A stretch of DNA of 64,000 nucleotides from Taibaiella sp. Lineage in GTDB: Bacteria > Bacteroidota > Bacteroidia > Chitinophagales > Chitinophagaceae. Below are positions 20,701 through 29,510 of the stretch, one piece after another. The stretch's first letter is position 1. Every line of letters begins with the position of its first letter. The translations under genes and the position numbers were made by a program. Under the pieces are notes generated by a model. The model made no database searches, had not been told where the DNA came from, and saw only the letters and a program-made list of their open reading frames with translations. The stretch covers positions 1 to 64,000 of the forward strand of contig JAIOYR010000006.1 of assembly GCA_021740995.1 (NCBI GenBank), in the 5' to 3' direction.

Positions 20701-21660
20701 CAATGGCTTACCTATTGTGATCCTATCATCAGGGTTCAACTCTGCCAAGGTTGCAGTTACAGTTGTTTCTGTAGGACCATAGGTATTGAAAAAACGCCTG
20801 GGTGGTGCCGACCACCGGTTCAGCACCTGTGTGGTACAGGCCTCACCCCCTGCATTCACCAGCCGCAGCGATGGTACATCGTCGTCCATCACAGCCAGCA
20901 GGCTGGGCACAGCATGTAGCACCGTGATTTCATTAGTGCGCAGCACATCTGCCAGCTCGTCTATCGACTTTGCAGTGGCGGCATCTGCCACCCACATTGT
21001 GGCACCTGCCAGATAGCCTATCCATGTTTCCTCGCACCACATATCGAAGGACACGGAGAATCCCTGATATACTTTATCCGTATCTGCTATTTCGAGTATG
21101 GATTGCTCTGCACGCACCAGATGGCATATCTGCCTGTGAGATATAGGTATCCCTTTTGGCTTGCCCGTACTGCCCGATGTGTATAGCACATAGGCACAGT
21201 TGTCGGGCTTGGCACCTTTGTGTATGTATACTATTTCATCTACGGCAGGTGGCTGCACTACCGCAAATGCAGGGCAGGAAAGGTTCAGCTTGTCTTTGCT
21301 GATATAGCCCTTTGCGCCTACTTCTGTAAGTACAGTCTCTACCCGCTCTGCCGGCATTTCATGATCCAGCGGCACATAAGCAGCACCTGCTTTCACTATA
21401 CCCAGTATGGCTACATGTAGTGCTAAACCCCGCTCCCACCAAACACCTACATAGTCGCCGGCGCTTATACCGTTCTGACATAGGTAATCTGCCATAGCAT
21501 CGGTCCACCGGTCGAGCTCAGCGTAGGTTATTGTCTGCTCATTAAAAATTAGTGCGGTTTTATCAGGATATTGCTTTGCACTGGCACGAAAAATCGCAGC
21601 AAGCGTTTCTTCATGCAAAAGGTCAGGACGATAAGTGCCAAGCAGGATACCGGGGGTCAT
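17722..21660 (-). CDS. Pls/PosA-type stand-alone non-ribosomal peptide synthetase (A-T-TM plus three LbH/acetyltransferase-like domains)
   Basis: 1312 aa; A-domain YVLYTSGSTGKPKGIPISH, NTYGPTETTV, YRSGDAA, LRGYRIELGEIE, GKIDRKGLP; carrier DNDFFTDLGGHSLLAAAVVSRLRK; TM helices and three hexapeptide-repeat modules; no condensation or TE motif. Confidence 0.88.
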   Translation of the reverse strand: MTPGILLGTYRPDLLHEETLAAIFRASAKQYPDKTALIFNEQTITYAELDRWTDAMADYLCQNGISAGDYVGVWWERGLALHVAILGIVKAGAAYVPLDHEMPAERVETVLTEVGAKGYISKDKLNLSCPAFAVVQPPAVDEIVYIHKGAKPDNCAYVLYTSGSTGKPKGIPISHRQICHLVRAEQSILEIADTDKVYQGFSVSFDMWCEETWIGYLAGATMWVADAATAKSIDELADVLRTNEITVLHAVPSLLAVMDDDVPSLRLVNAGGEACTTQVLNRWSAPPRRFFNTYGPTETTVTATLAELNPDDRITIGKPLPNYGLAVVDEKLNPMPFGEQGELVISGPGVCDGYINMPELTSEKFVAKPESLHVMPGSRIYRSGDAATINADGSIDFQGRFDDQVKLRGYRIELGEIENQLCSLTDITAAAVAIKKDINGQEHLVGFVVCDDPVHMNQQHIRDELAKVLPAYMVPAVIMQLRQLPRLSSGKIDRKGLPIPATLMENVIPVDDDVIDIDAPFADRVIAVLRKFFPNRNITPENDFFTDLGGHSLLAAAVVSRLRKDANIPQASLKDLYLHRPLSAVVAHWQSKPAGAAKAKRVFNKIPPLRFYTCWAAQTLSLLLMYGLFAVQIFFPYLGYYIVKEDTNDIPYAIATALCLFLFIPPFFALCSIVMKWVVIGRMKEGDYPLWGSYYFRWWFVKTMQQLLPSQFLNGTPLYCGYLRRLGVKVAKDAQLGAMTVGAEDLITIGSDVSISSQAVLNNAYVEDGMLKLRRIHLGDHAYVGSSAVIAGGATIEAWGELQDLSYLPAGKTIKSGEVWQGSPAVLKEKKAIEDLPQPLPVSTLKRRSYSWLFLLSLLIFPVVVLLPLLPTIIIIHNLDNSTDDYDFSYLTVTPSLALSYIIIFTLTTILLSRVLQWGIKPGKYPIYSMFYVRKWFADQLMSLSLIVLHPMYATVYVALLFRALGAKVGSNTEISTASSVTHPLLEIGKGAFVADAVTLGESDVRGQQLILDRTVIGDNSFVGNSALIPQGYTLPGRMLIGVLSTPPSPKQLADNTASDWFGSPAIPLPRRQESRTFPATQTSNPTPPRILGRSLVEFIRIILPETTILIGSILFIAYSHNLIVDKPWWRIALELPFYYLFFMGVPTLLVTVLLKWIVVGRYKPEQQPMWTPRVWLSEAITSTYESLAVPFLLDYMKGTPWLPLLLRLFGVKTGKRVYMNTTDITEHDMVEIGDDTAMNEDCGPQTHLFEDRVMKVGRIKIGKRCSIGARSIILYDSEMGDDVNVDALSLVMKGENLQPDSDWVGSPVRPA

Positions 21661-21913
21661 TATTTATAGCATAGAGATGAAAGAGAATACCTATTATTAG
21701 TTATTCACCTATCAATCCTGCCCGAAAAATACAATAATTCCTGCCATTGCCGGCGAATTGTTGCTGTTGTGTTTATGCTAAAATTAATTTCTCCGCAATT
21801 TATAACCAATAAAATATCCCTATAGATAAATACTGAATCCTGACAACAACAGCCAATCCCACCCTTAACATATTTTTATCCGACCTCTTCAATTTCCACA
21901 TGCCTTTTTTCGC

Positions 21914-21921
21914 TACTTTTG
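21914..21921 (+). promoter_or_regulatory. -7 box TACTTTTG of the SNF2 gene
   Basis: Perfect TAnnTTTG 34 nt upstream of ATG 21955; the ORF-track TTG start (21919) lies inside it. Confidence 0.6.
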
Positions 21922-21954
21922 CAGATTGCCTTTTTTGAACCGGAGCCAGGAAAA

Positions 21955-24900
21955 ATGTCATTACCACCAATATTAAGATACGTATACAACCATGGCACTG
22001 AAGAAGTGATTCGCCGTGGTAAAAAGATTTTCTATACATCAGGCGTTCAGATGCTCGATGTAGACCATCTGTTGGAGCAGGTACGCTTCAGGGTGCGCAA
22101 TGATTTGTATCAAAATTACTATACCGTAACAGTAAATAAATACCTGCAGCCAAAGGAAATGACTGTGCGCTGCCAATGCCCTTACAATCTTGGGGAAATA
22201 TGCAGACACGAGGTGGCAGGGCTTTTTCAGCTTAACGACATTCTGCAAAGTGGCTTCTTTGAAAATGTAACTATTCACTACGACCAGAAACATACGGTAG
22301 TGCGTATGCGGCAGGTAAACCGCCAAATGCTGCAACTGTTCACCGCACCTGACTCGCTGGAGATGGGAGAGCGTATAGCCAATGCAGGCCGGTCTACCAT
22401 AATCACCAATAAGAATGGCAGTGTAGAGGCAGACATCACTTATGACGATGCCACCTACCATGTCACTATAAAGCAAAACGAAGAACGATACTTCGACACA
22501 TCGTGTGGCTGCAGCGAGAACACGCACCCGCTATGCGTACACAAAGCAGCATTATTTTTTCAGGTAGTCAAAGCTTTCGGTGCACAGCACTTCCAGTCTG
22601 TCCAAAACTGGGATGTGCAGAAAAACAAACTACTGGAGCAATATGGCTACAGCCTCAGAGATGACCTCACCAATAAGTTCGAGTTCACCTACGAAAACAA
22701 CAAACCATTCCTGCGGGTACTGGATACCAGCATAAAGAAAATAGAGAGCAAGCAACCCCTTATAAAGGAACAAATAGTTACAGCTACTGTAGCCCCACTA
22801 CCACCACCCAAAGAAGAGAAAAGATTGGGTGTAGTGCTCGATACCAGCATTGCAACCTTCCCCTTTGTGGCGGTAATGCTCGTAGCAGGCGTAGCCGATG
22901 AGGAAGGCAGAAAGTTTGCCGGAAGCATAGAAAAGCCCGAACTGGCACAATATGTAAACCCTACACACTTTAGCATAGAAGACCGCGATTTACTACCAGT
23001 AGTACGCAAGTTTCTGCCCGATGAGCTGCTTAAATATCTAAAGAAAACACTGCCATTCGGCGACTTCCTCAATGATTATGAGAGTGTGCTTAAAGACATT
23101 CCGCAAGATGAAGTGCGGGAGCAGTCGTGGGAATACCTGCTGCCCAAATATCAGAAGCTGTTGGACCGCTATTCTGCACATCCGTTCCTGTATACCAAAA
23201 AGCCCGGCAAACCACTGTCTTCGCAGACACTGACTCCTGTTGCATTTTCAGGTCGCAATGCGCACCCACAACTAATTGTAGAAAAAAAGAAAAACGAATA
23301 CATAGTACTACTGGAGTGGAATATCGAAAATAAAGCGATAGCTCACAAGGCAGTATCCATCATCAACTCTGTGATGCTACAGCACGAAAACTGTATATAT
23401 GCACTCAGCAATTTACAAGAGGTGCAACTTGCAGAACGCCTGTTACCCGATGGCAAAATAGCTGTAAAAGCAGCAGGATGGCCTCAGTTTCTCAGCGAAA
23501 AACTGATGAAATGGAGCGATGTAGTACATGTGCACTTCTCTGAAGAACTGGTAGAGCATATAGAACTATCAAAACCCGGAAGCCGCCTGTATTTATACGA
23601 GCGGGAACAGACACTGGTATTGCAACCCGTGTACATGTATGGCGATACAGAAGTAAAACCCGGTTATTTTGGCGATGTTATTCAGCCCAAAAATGGCATA
23701 GTCACCATAATGAAGCGCAATGAAACTGCTGAGCGGGAATATCTGGATCTCTTGCAGACATTGCATACCGATATTACTTTCAATAAGAAGGAAGGTTTCT
23801 TTCATATGCCCGGCACAGCAGTGCTTGCCAACAACTGGTTCTTTAGGTTCAACGAGCTCATGCGGGAGAACGAGGTAGAGATGATGGGTTTTGAAGGCCT
23901 TAAAAACCTGAGGGTCAACATACACAAACCCACTACACAGATACAGGTAAGCAGTGGTATAGATTGGTTCGATGCTTCTGTGGAACTTAAATTCGGTGAT
24001 CAGTCAGTATCTATTATTGAAGTAAAAAAGGCGCTGGCGCAAAGGCAAAATTTTGTGCGCCTTGGCGACGGCTCTATAGGCCTGCTGCCCGAGGACTGGC
24101 TGAAAAAATATAGCCTGTTGCTGAAAATGGGAGAAACCAAGGGCAACAAAGTGCGTCTGAAGAAATACCATTTCAGTGTACTGGATGAGCTGCTGTCTGA
24201 GATAGACGAAGACACCGTAGTGCATGAGCTGGAGCTAAAAAAGGAAAAACTGGAGAATATACTCAATAACGACTATAGCCTTGTAGCACCGCCGGAGCAC
24301 CTTACTGCCACACTTCGCCCCTACCAGCTTGCAGGTTTCCAATGGCTCATCTTCCTCAATGAGGCGGGCTGGGGAGGTATACTGGCAGACGACATGGGTC
24401 TTGGTAAAACAGTACAGACACTTGCCTTCTTCCAGCATTACAAAAACTCACACCCCGATGCAACGTTTATGGTGGTATGCCCTACCACCCTGATGTATAA
24501 CTGGGAAAATGAAATAAAGAAATTCACACCGGAGCTTTCGCACGTCATACACCATGGTCCAAAGCGTAATGCTTCGCCTGCATCCTACAAAGGCATTGAC
24601 ATCATCATTACCACTTATGGCACTATGCGTAGTGATATAAAGGGTATGAGGGAGATAGAGTTTGACTATGTGGTGCTGGATGAGTCGCAATCAATAAAAA
24701 ATCCGCAGTCGCAGGTAGCAAAGGCATCGCTGCTGCTCAACTGCAAGAACAGGCTGGCACTGAGTGGTACACCTGTTCAGAACAATACCTTCGACCTATA
24801 TGCACAGATGAACTTCCTGAACCCTGGCATGCTGGGCAGCAGAGAGTTTTTTATGAGCGAGTTTGCTACTCCCATAGACAAATTTATGGAGGACGAAGTG

Positions 24901-25701
24901 AAGCAACAATTGCGCAAGCTCACACACCCCTTCCTGCTGCGCCGCACCAAGGAGCAGGTGGCAAAAGACCTGCCTGAAAAAACTGAGACCATACTTTATT
25001 GTGAGATGGGACCCGACCAGCGCAAAATATACGATGCCTACCGCAATACCTACCGCTCACAAATACTGGGCATGATAGAAGAGCGGGGCATAGAGCGCTC
25101 ACAACTGCATATACTGCAAGGACTTACCAAACTGCGGCAGATATGCGACTCACCTGCAATACTCAATGAGGAAGAGCGTTTCCACAACTATTCTGTAAAA
25201 CTCGATGAACTGAGCCGTGAGATAACGGAAAATGTAGGCGACCACAAGGTGCTTATCTTCTCCCAGTTTCTGGGTATGCTGGCACTTATCAAGGCAAAGC
25301 TGAATGAAGAAAACATAAGCCATGTCTATTTCGACGGCAGCAGCACATCGGTAGAGCGGGAGCGAGCCATTCAGGAGTTTCAGAACAATCATGAGTGTAG
25401 GGTATTCCTTATATCGCTGAAAGCGGGCGGTATAGGTCTTAACCTTACCGCAGCCGACTATGTGTACATTGTAGACCCATGGTGGAACCCAGCTGTAGAG
25501 CAGCAAGCCATAGATCGTACACACCGTATAGGACAAACCAAAAACATTTTTGCCTACCGGCTTATCTGCAAAGACACGCTGGAGGAGAAAATGCTGCAAC
25601 TGCAGGAGCGCAAACGAGCCCTTGCCAATGAACTGGTATCAGACGATAACGCATTTATGAAACGACTCTCTAAAGACGATATTGCATTTCTGTTCAGTTA
25701 A
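21955..25701 (+). CDS. SWIM zinc-finger / SNF2-family DEAD-like helicase (start adjusted)
   Basis: ~1248 aa; CQCPYNLGEICRH and CGCSENTHPLCVH, GGILADDMGLGKTVQTLAF, LDESQSIKNPQSQ, LSGTPVQNN, GGIGLNLTAADYVYIVDPWWNPAVEQQAIDRTHRIGQ. Confidence 0.95.
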   Translation: MSLPPILRYVYNHGTEEVIRRGKKIFYTSGVQMLDVDHLLEQVRFRVRNDLYQNYYTVTVNKYLQPKEMTVRCQCPYNLGEICRHEVAGLFQLNDILQSGFFENVTIHYDQKHTVVRMRQVNRQMLQLFTAPDSLEMGERIANAGRSTIITNKNGSVEADITYDDATYHVTIKQNEERYFDTSCGCSENTHPLCVHKAALFFQVVKAFGAQHFQSVQNWDVQKNKLLEQYGYSLRDDLTNKFEFTYENNKPFLRVLDTSIKKIESKQPLIKEQIVTATVAPLPPPKEEKRLGVVLDTSIATFPFVAVMLVAGVADEEGRKFAGSIEKPELAQYVNPTHFSIEDRDLLPVVRKFLPDELLKYLKKTLPFGDFLNDYESVLKDIPQDEVREQSWEYLLPKYQKLLDRYSAHPFLYTKKPGKPLSSQTLTPVAFSGRNAHPQLIVEKKKNEYIVLLEWNIENKAIAHKAVSIINSVMLQHENCIYALSNLQEVQLAERLLPDGKIAVKAAGWPQFLSEKLMKWSDVVHVHFSEELVEHIELSKPGSRLYLYEREQTLVLQPVYMYGDTEVKPGYFGDVIQPKNGIVTIMKRNETAEREYLDLLQTLHTDITFNKKEGFFHMPGTAVLANNWFFRFNELMRENEVEMMGFEGLKNLRVNIHKPTTQIQVSSGIDWFDASVELKFGDQSVSIIEVKKALAQRQNFVRLGDGSIGLLPEDWLKKYSLLLKMGETKGNKVRLKKYHFSVLDELLSEIDEDTVVHELELKKEKLENILNNDYSLVAPPEHLTATLRPYQLAGFQWLIFLNEAGWGGILADDMGLGKTVQTLAFFQHYKNSHPDATFMVVCPTTLMYNWENEIKKFTPELSHVIHHGPKRNASPASYKGIDIIITTYGTMRSDIKGMREIEFDYVVLDESQSIKNPQSQVAKASLLLNCKNRLALSGTPVQNNTFDLYAQMNFLNPGMLGSREFFMSEFATPIDKFMEDEVKQQLRKLTHPFLLRRTKEQVAKDLPEKTETILYCEMGPDQRKIYDAYRNTYRSQILGMIEERGIERSQLHILQGLTKLRQICDSPAILNEEERFHNYSVKLDELSREITENVGDHKVLIFSQFLGMLALIKAKLNEENISHVYFDGSSTSVERERAIQEFQNNHECRVFLISLKAGGIGLNLTAADYVYIVDPWWNPAVEQQAIDRTHRIGQTKNIFAYRLICKDTLEEKMLQLQERKRALANELVSDDNAFMKRLSKDDIAFLFS

Positions 25702-25759
25702 AGCGGGACTGACTAAACGGAATAATAAGTACTTTTATAGTCTCTTCACCACTTATGCT

Positions 25760-27523
25760 ATGAAACTTTCATTCTTTAGTCTTCTTCTTTTACTCATAGG
25801 CACATGGAACGTTTGTGCACAAGCCGATAATGCCAATCTGCTTGCCCAGAGCCCTGACGGAAAAACCGTAAAGCTGGTATGGGTGCTCAAAAGCGTAAGC
25901 GGCAATATACCCGGCTTCGACATAAAACGAAAAGATGGTCTGGGACCATGGAAACTACTCAACAAAGAAACATTGCTGCCAGGCATATCGCTGAAGAAAA
26001 ATCTGACGCAGTTTGAGTCGGACAATGTAGAGAGCTCCCGTATAAAAGAAAAGCTAAAAGACCTGCTCAAAAACGGCAAGCTAAAGGAATACGATTACAA
26101 TACCTTTCTCGAAAAATGGAAAAATAACGAGAAGGAGATTCACGACATCATTTACCTTGCTGCGCTCGATTTTGATGTATCACTGATCTGCGGTTTCGGA
26201 TTTGTAGACCATACTATTACCCAAAAAATGGATTATCAGTATGGACTGTTTATACATGGCACTGATAGGCTGCTCGACAAGGTATCATGGAACTATGGCG
26301 AAATTCCGGATTTGAACGTAATAAAGGAAATAACTTCAAAGTCGCTCCCCGGCAAAAAAGGAGTACAAGTGATTTGGAATGCTGCTGTTGACAAAATGAA
26401 AACCAGCTATGTTGCCGGCTTTAATATATACAAGCGGGGTATACGACTTAATGAGCGACCTATAAATATGCCTAATCCCGATGATCCGTCGGAGTTTACC
26501 TGGAATGATGCAACTGCTGATGCAGGTGTTGAAGATCAGTATAGTATCAGCACTCAGTCTCTTTTTGGCATTGAAGGTATTATAAAGCCCTACACCTATA
26601 ATCCGGCAGACCATCCTGCAGAATACCAGAAGGCAGTAGTATCAAACATTGAGTCGCTGGGCTTTTATTTCAAAGATGGAATTAGTATACAATGGACTTT
26701 CCCTAAAGAATATGAGCAGTACATTAAGGGATTTTACATAGAGAAAGACAATATGCCGGATGGCTACAAACGAGTATCAGAATTAATACCTGCCGACACC
26801 AGAACATACATTGACAAAACAGGCTCATCGGTAAGCAGCAATATACGCATGAGGGTTTCAGCAAAATACAACGATAAAACCCTGGTTGATGGTACTGAGT
26901 TGCTATATAGCTATTTCCCGATGACTGATCCACCAAGACCACTGAACATTAGATCCAGCAGCAGTGTAGACAACAAAATTAACCTTGTTCGTTTCACCTG
27001 GGATCCTGTTATAAGAGGCGATAGCGTGACCCAGTATTACCGCATATACATGCTCGCTCCTGAGTTCAACACATATACTATACTTGCTGATAACTTACCG
27101 CTAAAACAAACAACCTATACTCATTCTATACCACCAGGAGTAGCTGCAAACTACCAATATTATGTGACCGGACTTAGCAAAATCGGCATTGAGAGCAGAG
27201 CTAGCGATACGGTATCCGTTCAAACAAAAAGCACACTACTGCCGGTACCAACTATTATCAAATCTTTGCCAGATGGCAAAAAAGTAACACTACAATGGCA
27301 GTACCCCGATATTGCCGACCACACAGGCTTCATACTCTACAATGATGGAGCCGTAATAGCCGACGAGAAAATACTGAAAAAGAATACGAGGGAATATATT
27401 ACTGCCGAAATGCTGCCAGGCACTACCGGCAATTTTTCTATTATGGCAATAACAGAAAAAGGAGTTTATAGTGAAAGAACACCACCGGTGTCTGTAACTA
27501 TACTGGCAGCGGGTAAGAAATAA
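25760..27523 (+). CDS. Secreted fibronectin type III-like repeat protein (start adjusted to MKLSFFSLLLLLIGTWNVCAQ)
   Basis: Signal peptide and repeated FN3-like strands (VKLVWVLKSVSGNIPGFDIKR, VTLQWQYPDIADHTGFILY). Confidence 0.65.
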   Translation: MKLSFFSLLLLLIGTWNVCAQADNANLLAQSPDGKTVKLVWVLKSVSGNIPGFDIKRKDGLGPWKLLNKETLLPGISLKKNLTQFESDNVESSRIKEKLKDLLKNGKLKEYDYNTFLEKWKNNEKEIHDIIYLAALDFDVSLICGFGFVDHTITQKMDYQYGLFIHGTDRLLDKVSWNYGEIPDLNVIKEITSKSLPGKKGVQVIWNAAVDKMKTSYVAGFNIYKRGIRLNERPINMPNPDDPSEFTWNDATADAGVEDQYSISTQSLFGIEGIIKPYTYNPADHPAEYQKAVVSNIESLGFYFKDGISIQWTFPKEYEQYIKGFYIEKDNMPDGYKRVSELIPADTRTYIDKTGSSVSSNIRMRVSAKYNDKTLVDGTELLYSYFPMTDPPRPLNIRSSSSVDNKINLVRFTWDPVIRGDSVTQYYRIYMLAPEFNTYTILADNLPLKQTTYTHSIPPGVAANYQYYVTGLSKIGIESRASDTVSVQTKSTLLPVPTIIKSLPDGKKVTLQWQYPDIADHTGFILYNDGAVIADEKILKKNTREYITAEMLPGTTGNFSIMAITEKGVYSERTPPVSVTILAAGKK

Positions 27524-27530
27524 TCAATTC

Positions 27531-28481
27531 TTACCCCTGCCTGAAACTGTCCTTAAATGTATTGATGAGATCTGAACTTACTAGCTTGCTTGCCAGTTCT
27601 ATCTTGTTGCGGAAAGCCAGTGCATGAGATATGCCATGACCTATGATTACCGGGCTGTTGATTCCTAATATGGGCGTTCCACCAAAAACCTCGAAATTCA
27701 TCCTGTCCAGGAATTCGTCCTGCATTCCTTTTGCTACCTTGAAGATGTCATAGACAGACTCAGCCATTTTTATCACCACATTGCCTACAAACCCTTCGCA
27801 CACTATTACCTCGGCTTTGTCGTAAAACACGTCTCTGCCTTCTATATTGCCTACAAAGTTAATACCCGGCAGCTCTTTGAGCAGTGGGTAAGTAGCCTGA
27901 GCCAGTATGTTGCCTTTGCCTTCTTCCTCACCTATATTCAGCAAGCCTACACGCGGACTGTCTATACCCAGAATATGCTGGGCATATAACGAACCAAGAC
28001 GTGCAAACTGAACCAGATGTTCCGGTTTGCAGTCGGCATTAAGCCCCACATCCAGTATGCAGCTAAACTTGCCATCGGTGCGGGGAATAGGAGTAGCAAT
28101 GGTAGGGCGAAGCACCCCCTCAATAAGCTTGGCCGAGTACATGGCACCCACCAGCATAGCGCCGGTGTTACCCGCACTGATAAAGGCATCGGTAATTCCT
28201 TTTGCAAGCATACCGAAGCCTATAACGATGGTTGAACCTGGCTTTTCCTTGAATGCACGGGTAGGATGTTCGTCCATACCTATCACGTCAGCCGCCTGTA
28301 CAAAAGTATAGCGATGACGATATGCATCTATCATTGGAAGATAAGGAGCAGCCGCCTCAGCATCGCCTATAAGCATGAGATGCACCGGACTATCGGGCAT
28401 TTGCTCAAAATATTGCTGTACGCCTTTTATGGCTTCGGCGGGCGCAAAGTCGCCCCCCATAATGTCGAGCCCTATCTTCAT
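27531..28481 (-). CDS. plsX: Phosphate acyltransferase PlsX
   Basis: 316 aa; MKIGLDIMGGDFAPAEAIKG, SAGNTGAMLVGA, VCEGFVGNVVIKMAE. Confidence 0.96.
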   Translation of the reverse strand: MKIGLDIMGGDFAPAEAIKGVQQYFEQMPDSPVHLMLIGDAEAAAPYLPMIDAYRHRYTFVQAADVIGMDEHPTRAFKEKPGSTIVIGFGMLAKGITDAFISAGNTGAMLVGAMYSAKLIEGVLRPTIATPIPRTDGKFSCILDVGLNADCKPEHLVQFARLGSLYAQHILGIDSPRVGLLNIGEEEGKGNILAQATYPLLKELPGINFVGNIEGRDVFYDKAEVIVCEGFVGNVVIKMAESVYDIFKVAKGMQDEFLDRMNFEVFGGTPILGINSPVIIGHGISHALAFRNKIELASKLVSSDLINTFKDSFRQG

Positions 28482-28496
28482 CTGATGAAAATTAGG

Positions 28497-28718
28497 TTAT
28501 TGAATTGGTTCACTCTCAGTTGCTGCAGGTGCTGCAGGGGTTTTATCTACTACTACGTTGCCGCGGTAATACAATTTCCCTTCAACCCAATGCGCACGGT
28601 GGCGCAGATGGCTTTCACCTGTAGTCCTGTCTATGCTCCACGTTTCCGCTGTAGCCTTGTAGTGAGTTCTACGTTTAGCACCACGTTGCTGGGAGTGTCG
28701 TCTTTTTGGATTAGGCAT
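28497..28718 (-). CDS. rpmF: 50S ribosomal protein L32
   Basis: [22 protein letters not shown]...; precedes plsX. Confidence 0.96.
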   Translation of the reverse strand: MPNPKRRHSQQRGAKRRTHYKATAETWSIDRTTGESHLRHRAHWVEGKLYYRGNVVVDKTPAAPAATESEPIQ

Positions 28719-28854
28719 TTTACTATATTTATGATTATTAAATTATTATATCAATTCTTTGGATATCAATTCCTTCACAGGACTTTATTCCGCAAGTTAC
28801 AATATCGTCCAATTATACCAGTCTTTCGACTTACTACAAATTCCTTTCTAAGCG

Positions 28855-29409
28855 CTACTCTCCGTTCTTATCTTCCTCTTTGAAAGCATCCAGTCCTTTC
28901 CACATTGGGTTGGCTGCCGGTTCACTCTTATCTCTGAGGCTGTCCAGCAAATCCAGTGCCTCTTCATTGCAGCCTGAGCTTCCATCCGGATTGTCAGGGT
29001 GAATGTGTTGCAAAGGTACACTCAGCATCAGGAATTCATATATCCATCCGCTTATGTCCAGTACTGTTTCGCTGCGGGGTATGAAGGCGATATCATCTTC
29101 CTCTTCAGGAATATCTTCATCATCACCACCTGCCAGTTTTATTATCAAGTCAAACTCATCCCACAATCTTAGCTCGAAAATATCTCCGCATCGGTCGCAG
29201 GGTACAGTTACCTTCCCATCTATGTCAAAGTGCAGCATGAAAAAATTTTCATGCTTATCAAAAATTAAAGATACACGGGCTTTCCAGTTTGTTATGTCTC
29301 CTACAGCCTCACGCTCCTTCATGAAACGATCATCTATATCGTACACATAGGTGTGTGGTCCGGGTTTTAACCCTTGCCAGGCAATCTCAAATTCCCGGTT
29401 ATGCTTCAT
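28855..29409 (-). CDS. yceD: YceD family (DUF177) protein
   Basis: 184 aa; VPCDRCGDIFELRLWDEFDLIIKL, located upstream of rpmF. Confidence 0.88.
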   Translation of the reverse strand: MKHNREFEIAWQGLKPGPHTYVYDIDDRFMKEREAVGDITNWKARVSLIFDKHENFFMLHFDIDGKVTVPCDRCGDIFELRLWDEFDLIIKLAGGDDEDIPEEEDDIAFIPRSETVLDISGWIYEFLMLSVPLQHIHPDNPDGSSGCNEEALDLLDSLRDKSEPAANPMWKGLDAFKEEDKNGE

Positions 29410-29454
29410 ACCTCTTCCTTATCCCCCTCATCCTTTCGGAATTATAATTTTAAT

Positions 29455-29469
29455 CCCCGATTATCGGGG
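29455..29469. repeat. Palindrome CCCCGA-TTA-TCGGGG in the yceD leader
   Basis: Direct reading. Confidence 0.75.
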
Positions 29470-29486
29470 TTGGGTAATTCGGGCTG

Positions 29487-29494
29487 CAAATGTA
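29487..29494 (-). promoter_or_regulatory. -7 box (TACATTTG on minus strand) for yceD-rpmF-plsX
   Basis: CAAATGTA at 29487-29494 on plus strand. Confidence 0.55.
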
Positions 29495-29510
29495 GAAAAA
29501 AAAACGATGA

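Noticed and set aside
17722-21660. Siderophore or lipopeptide NRPS cluster
   Set aside because: No condensation or thioesterase domains, no additional modules, no transporter or tailoring genes; the architecture is Pls-like instead
21955-25701. SNF2 helicase as part of an anti-phage island (DISARM-like or similar)
   Set aside because: No methyltransferase, nuclease, PLD or DUF1998-type partners nearby; SWIM-SNF2 genes are common stand-alone chromosomal genes
28266-28883. 205-aa plus-strand ORF across plsX/rpmF/yceD
   Set aside because: Spans three well-identified minus-strand genes; not credible as a protein
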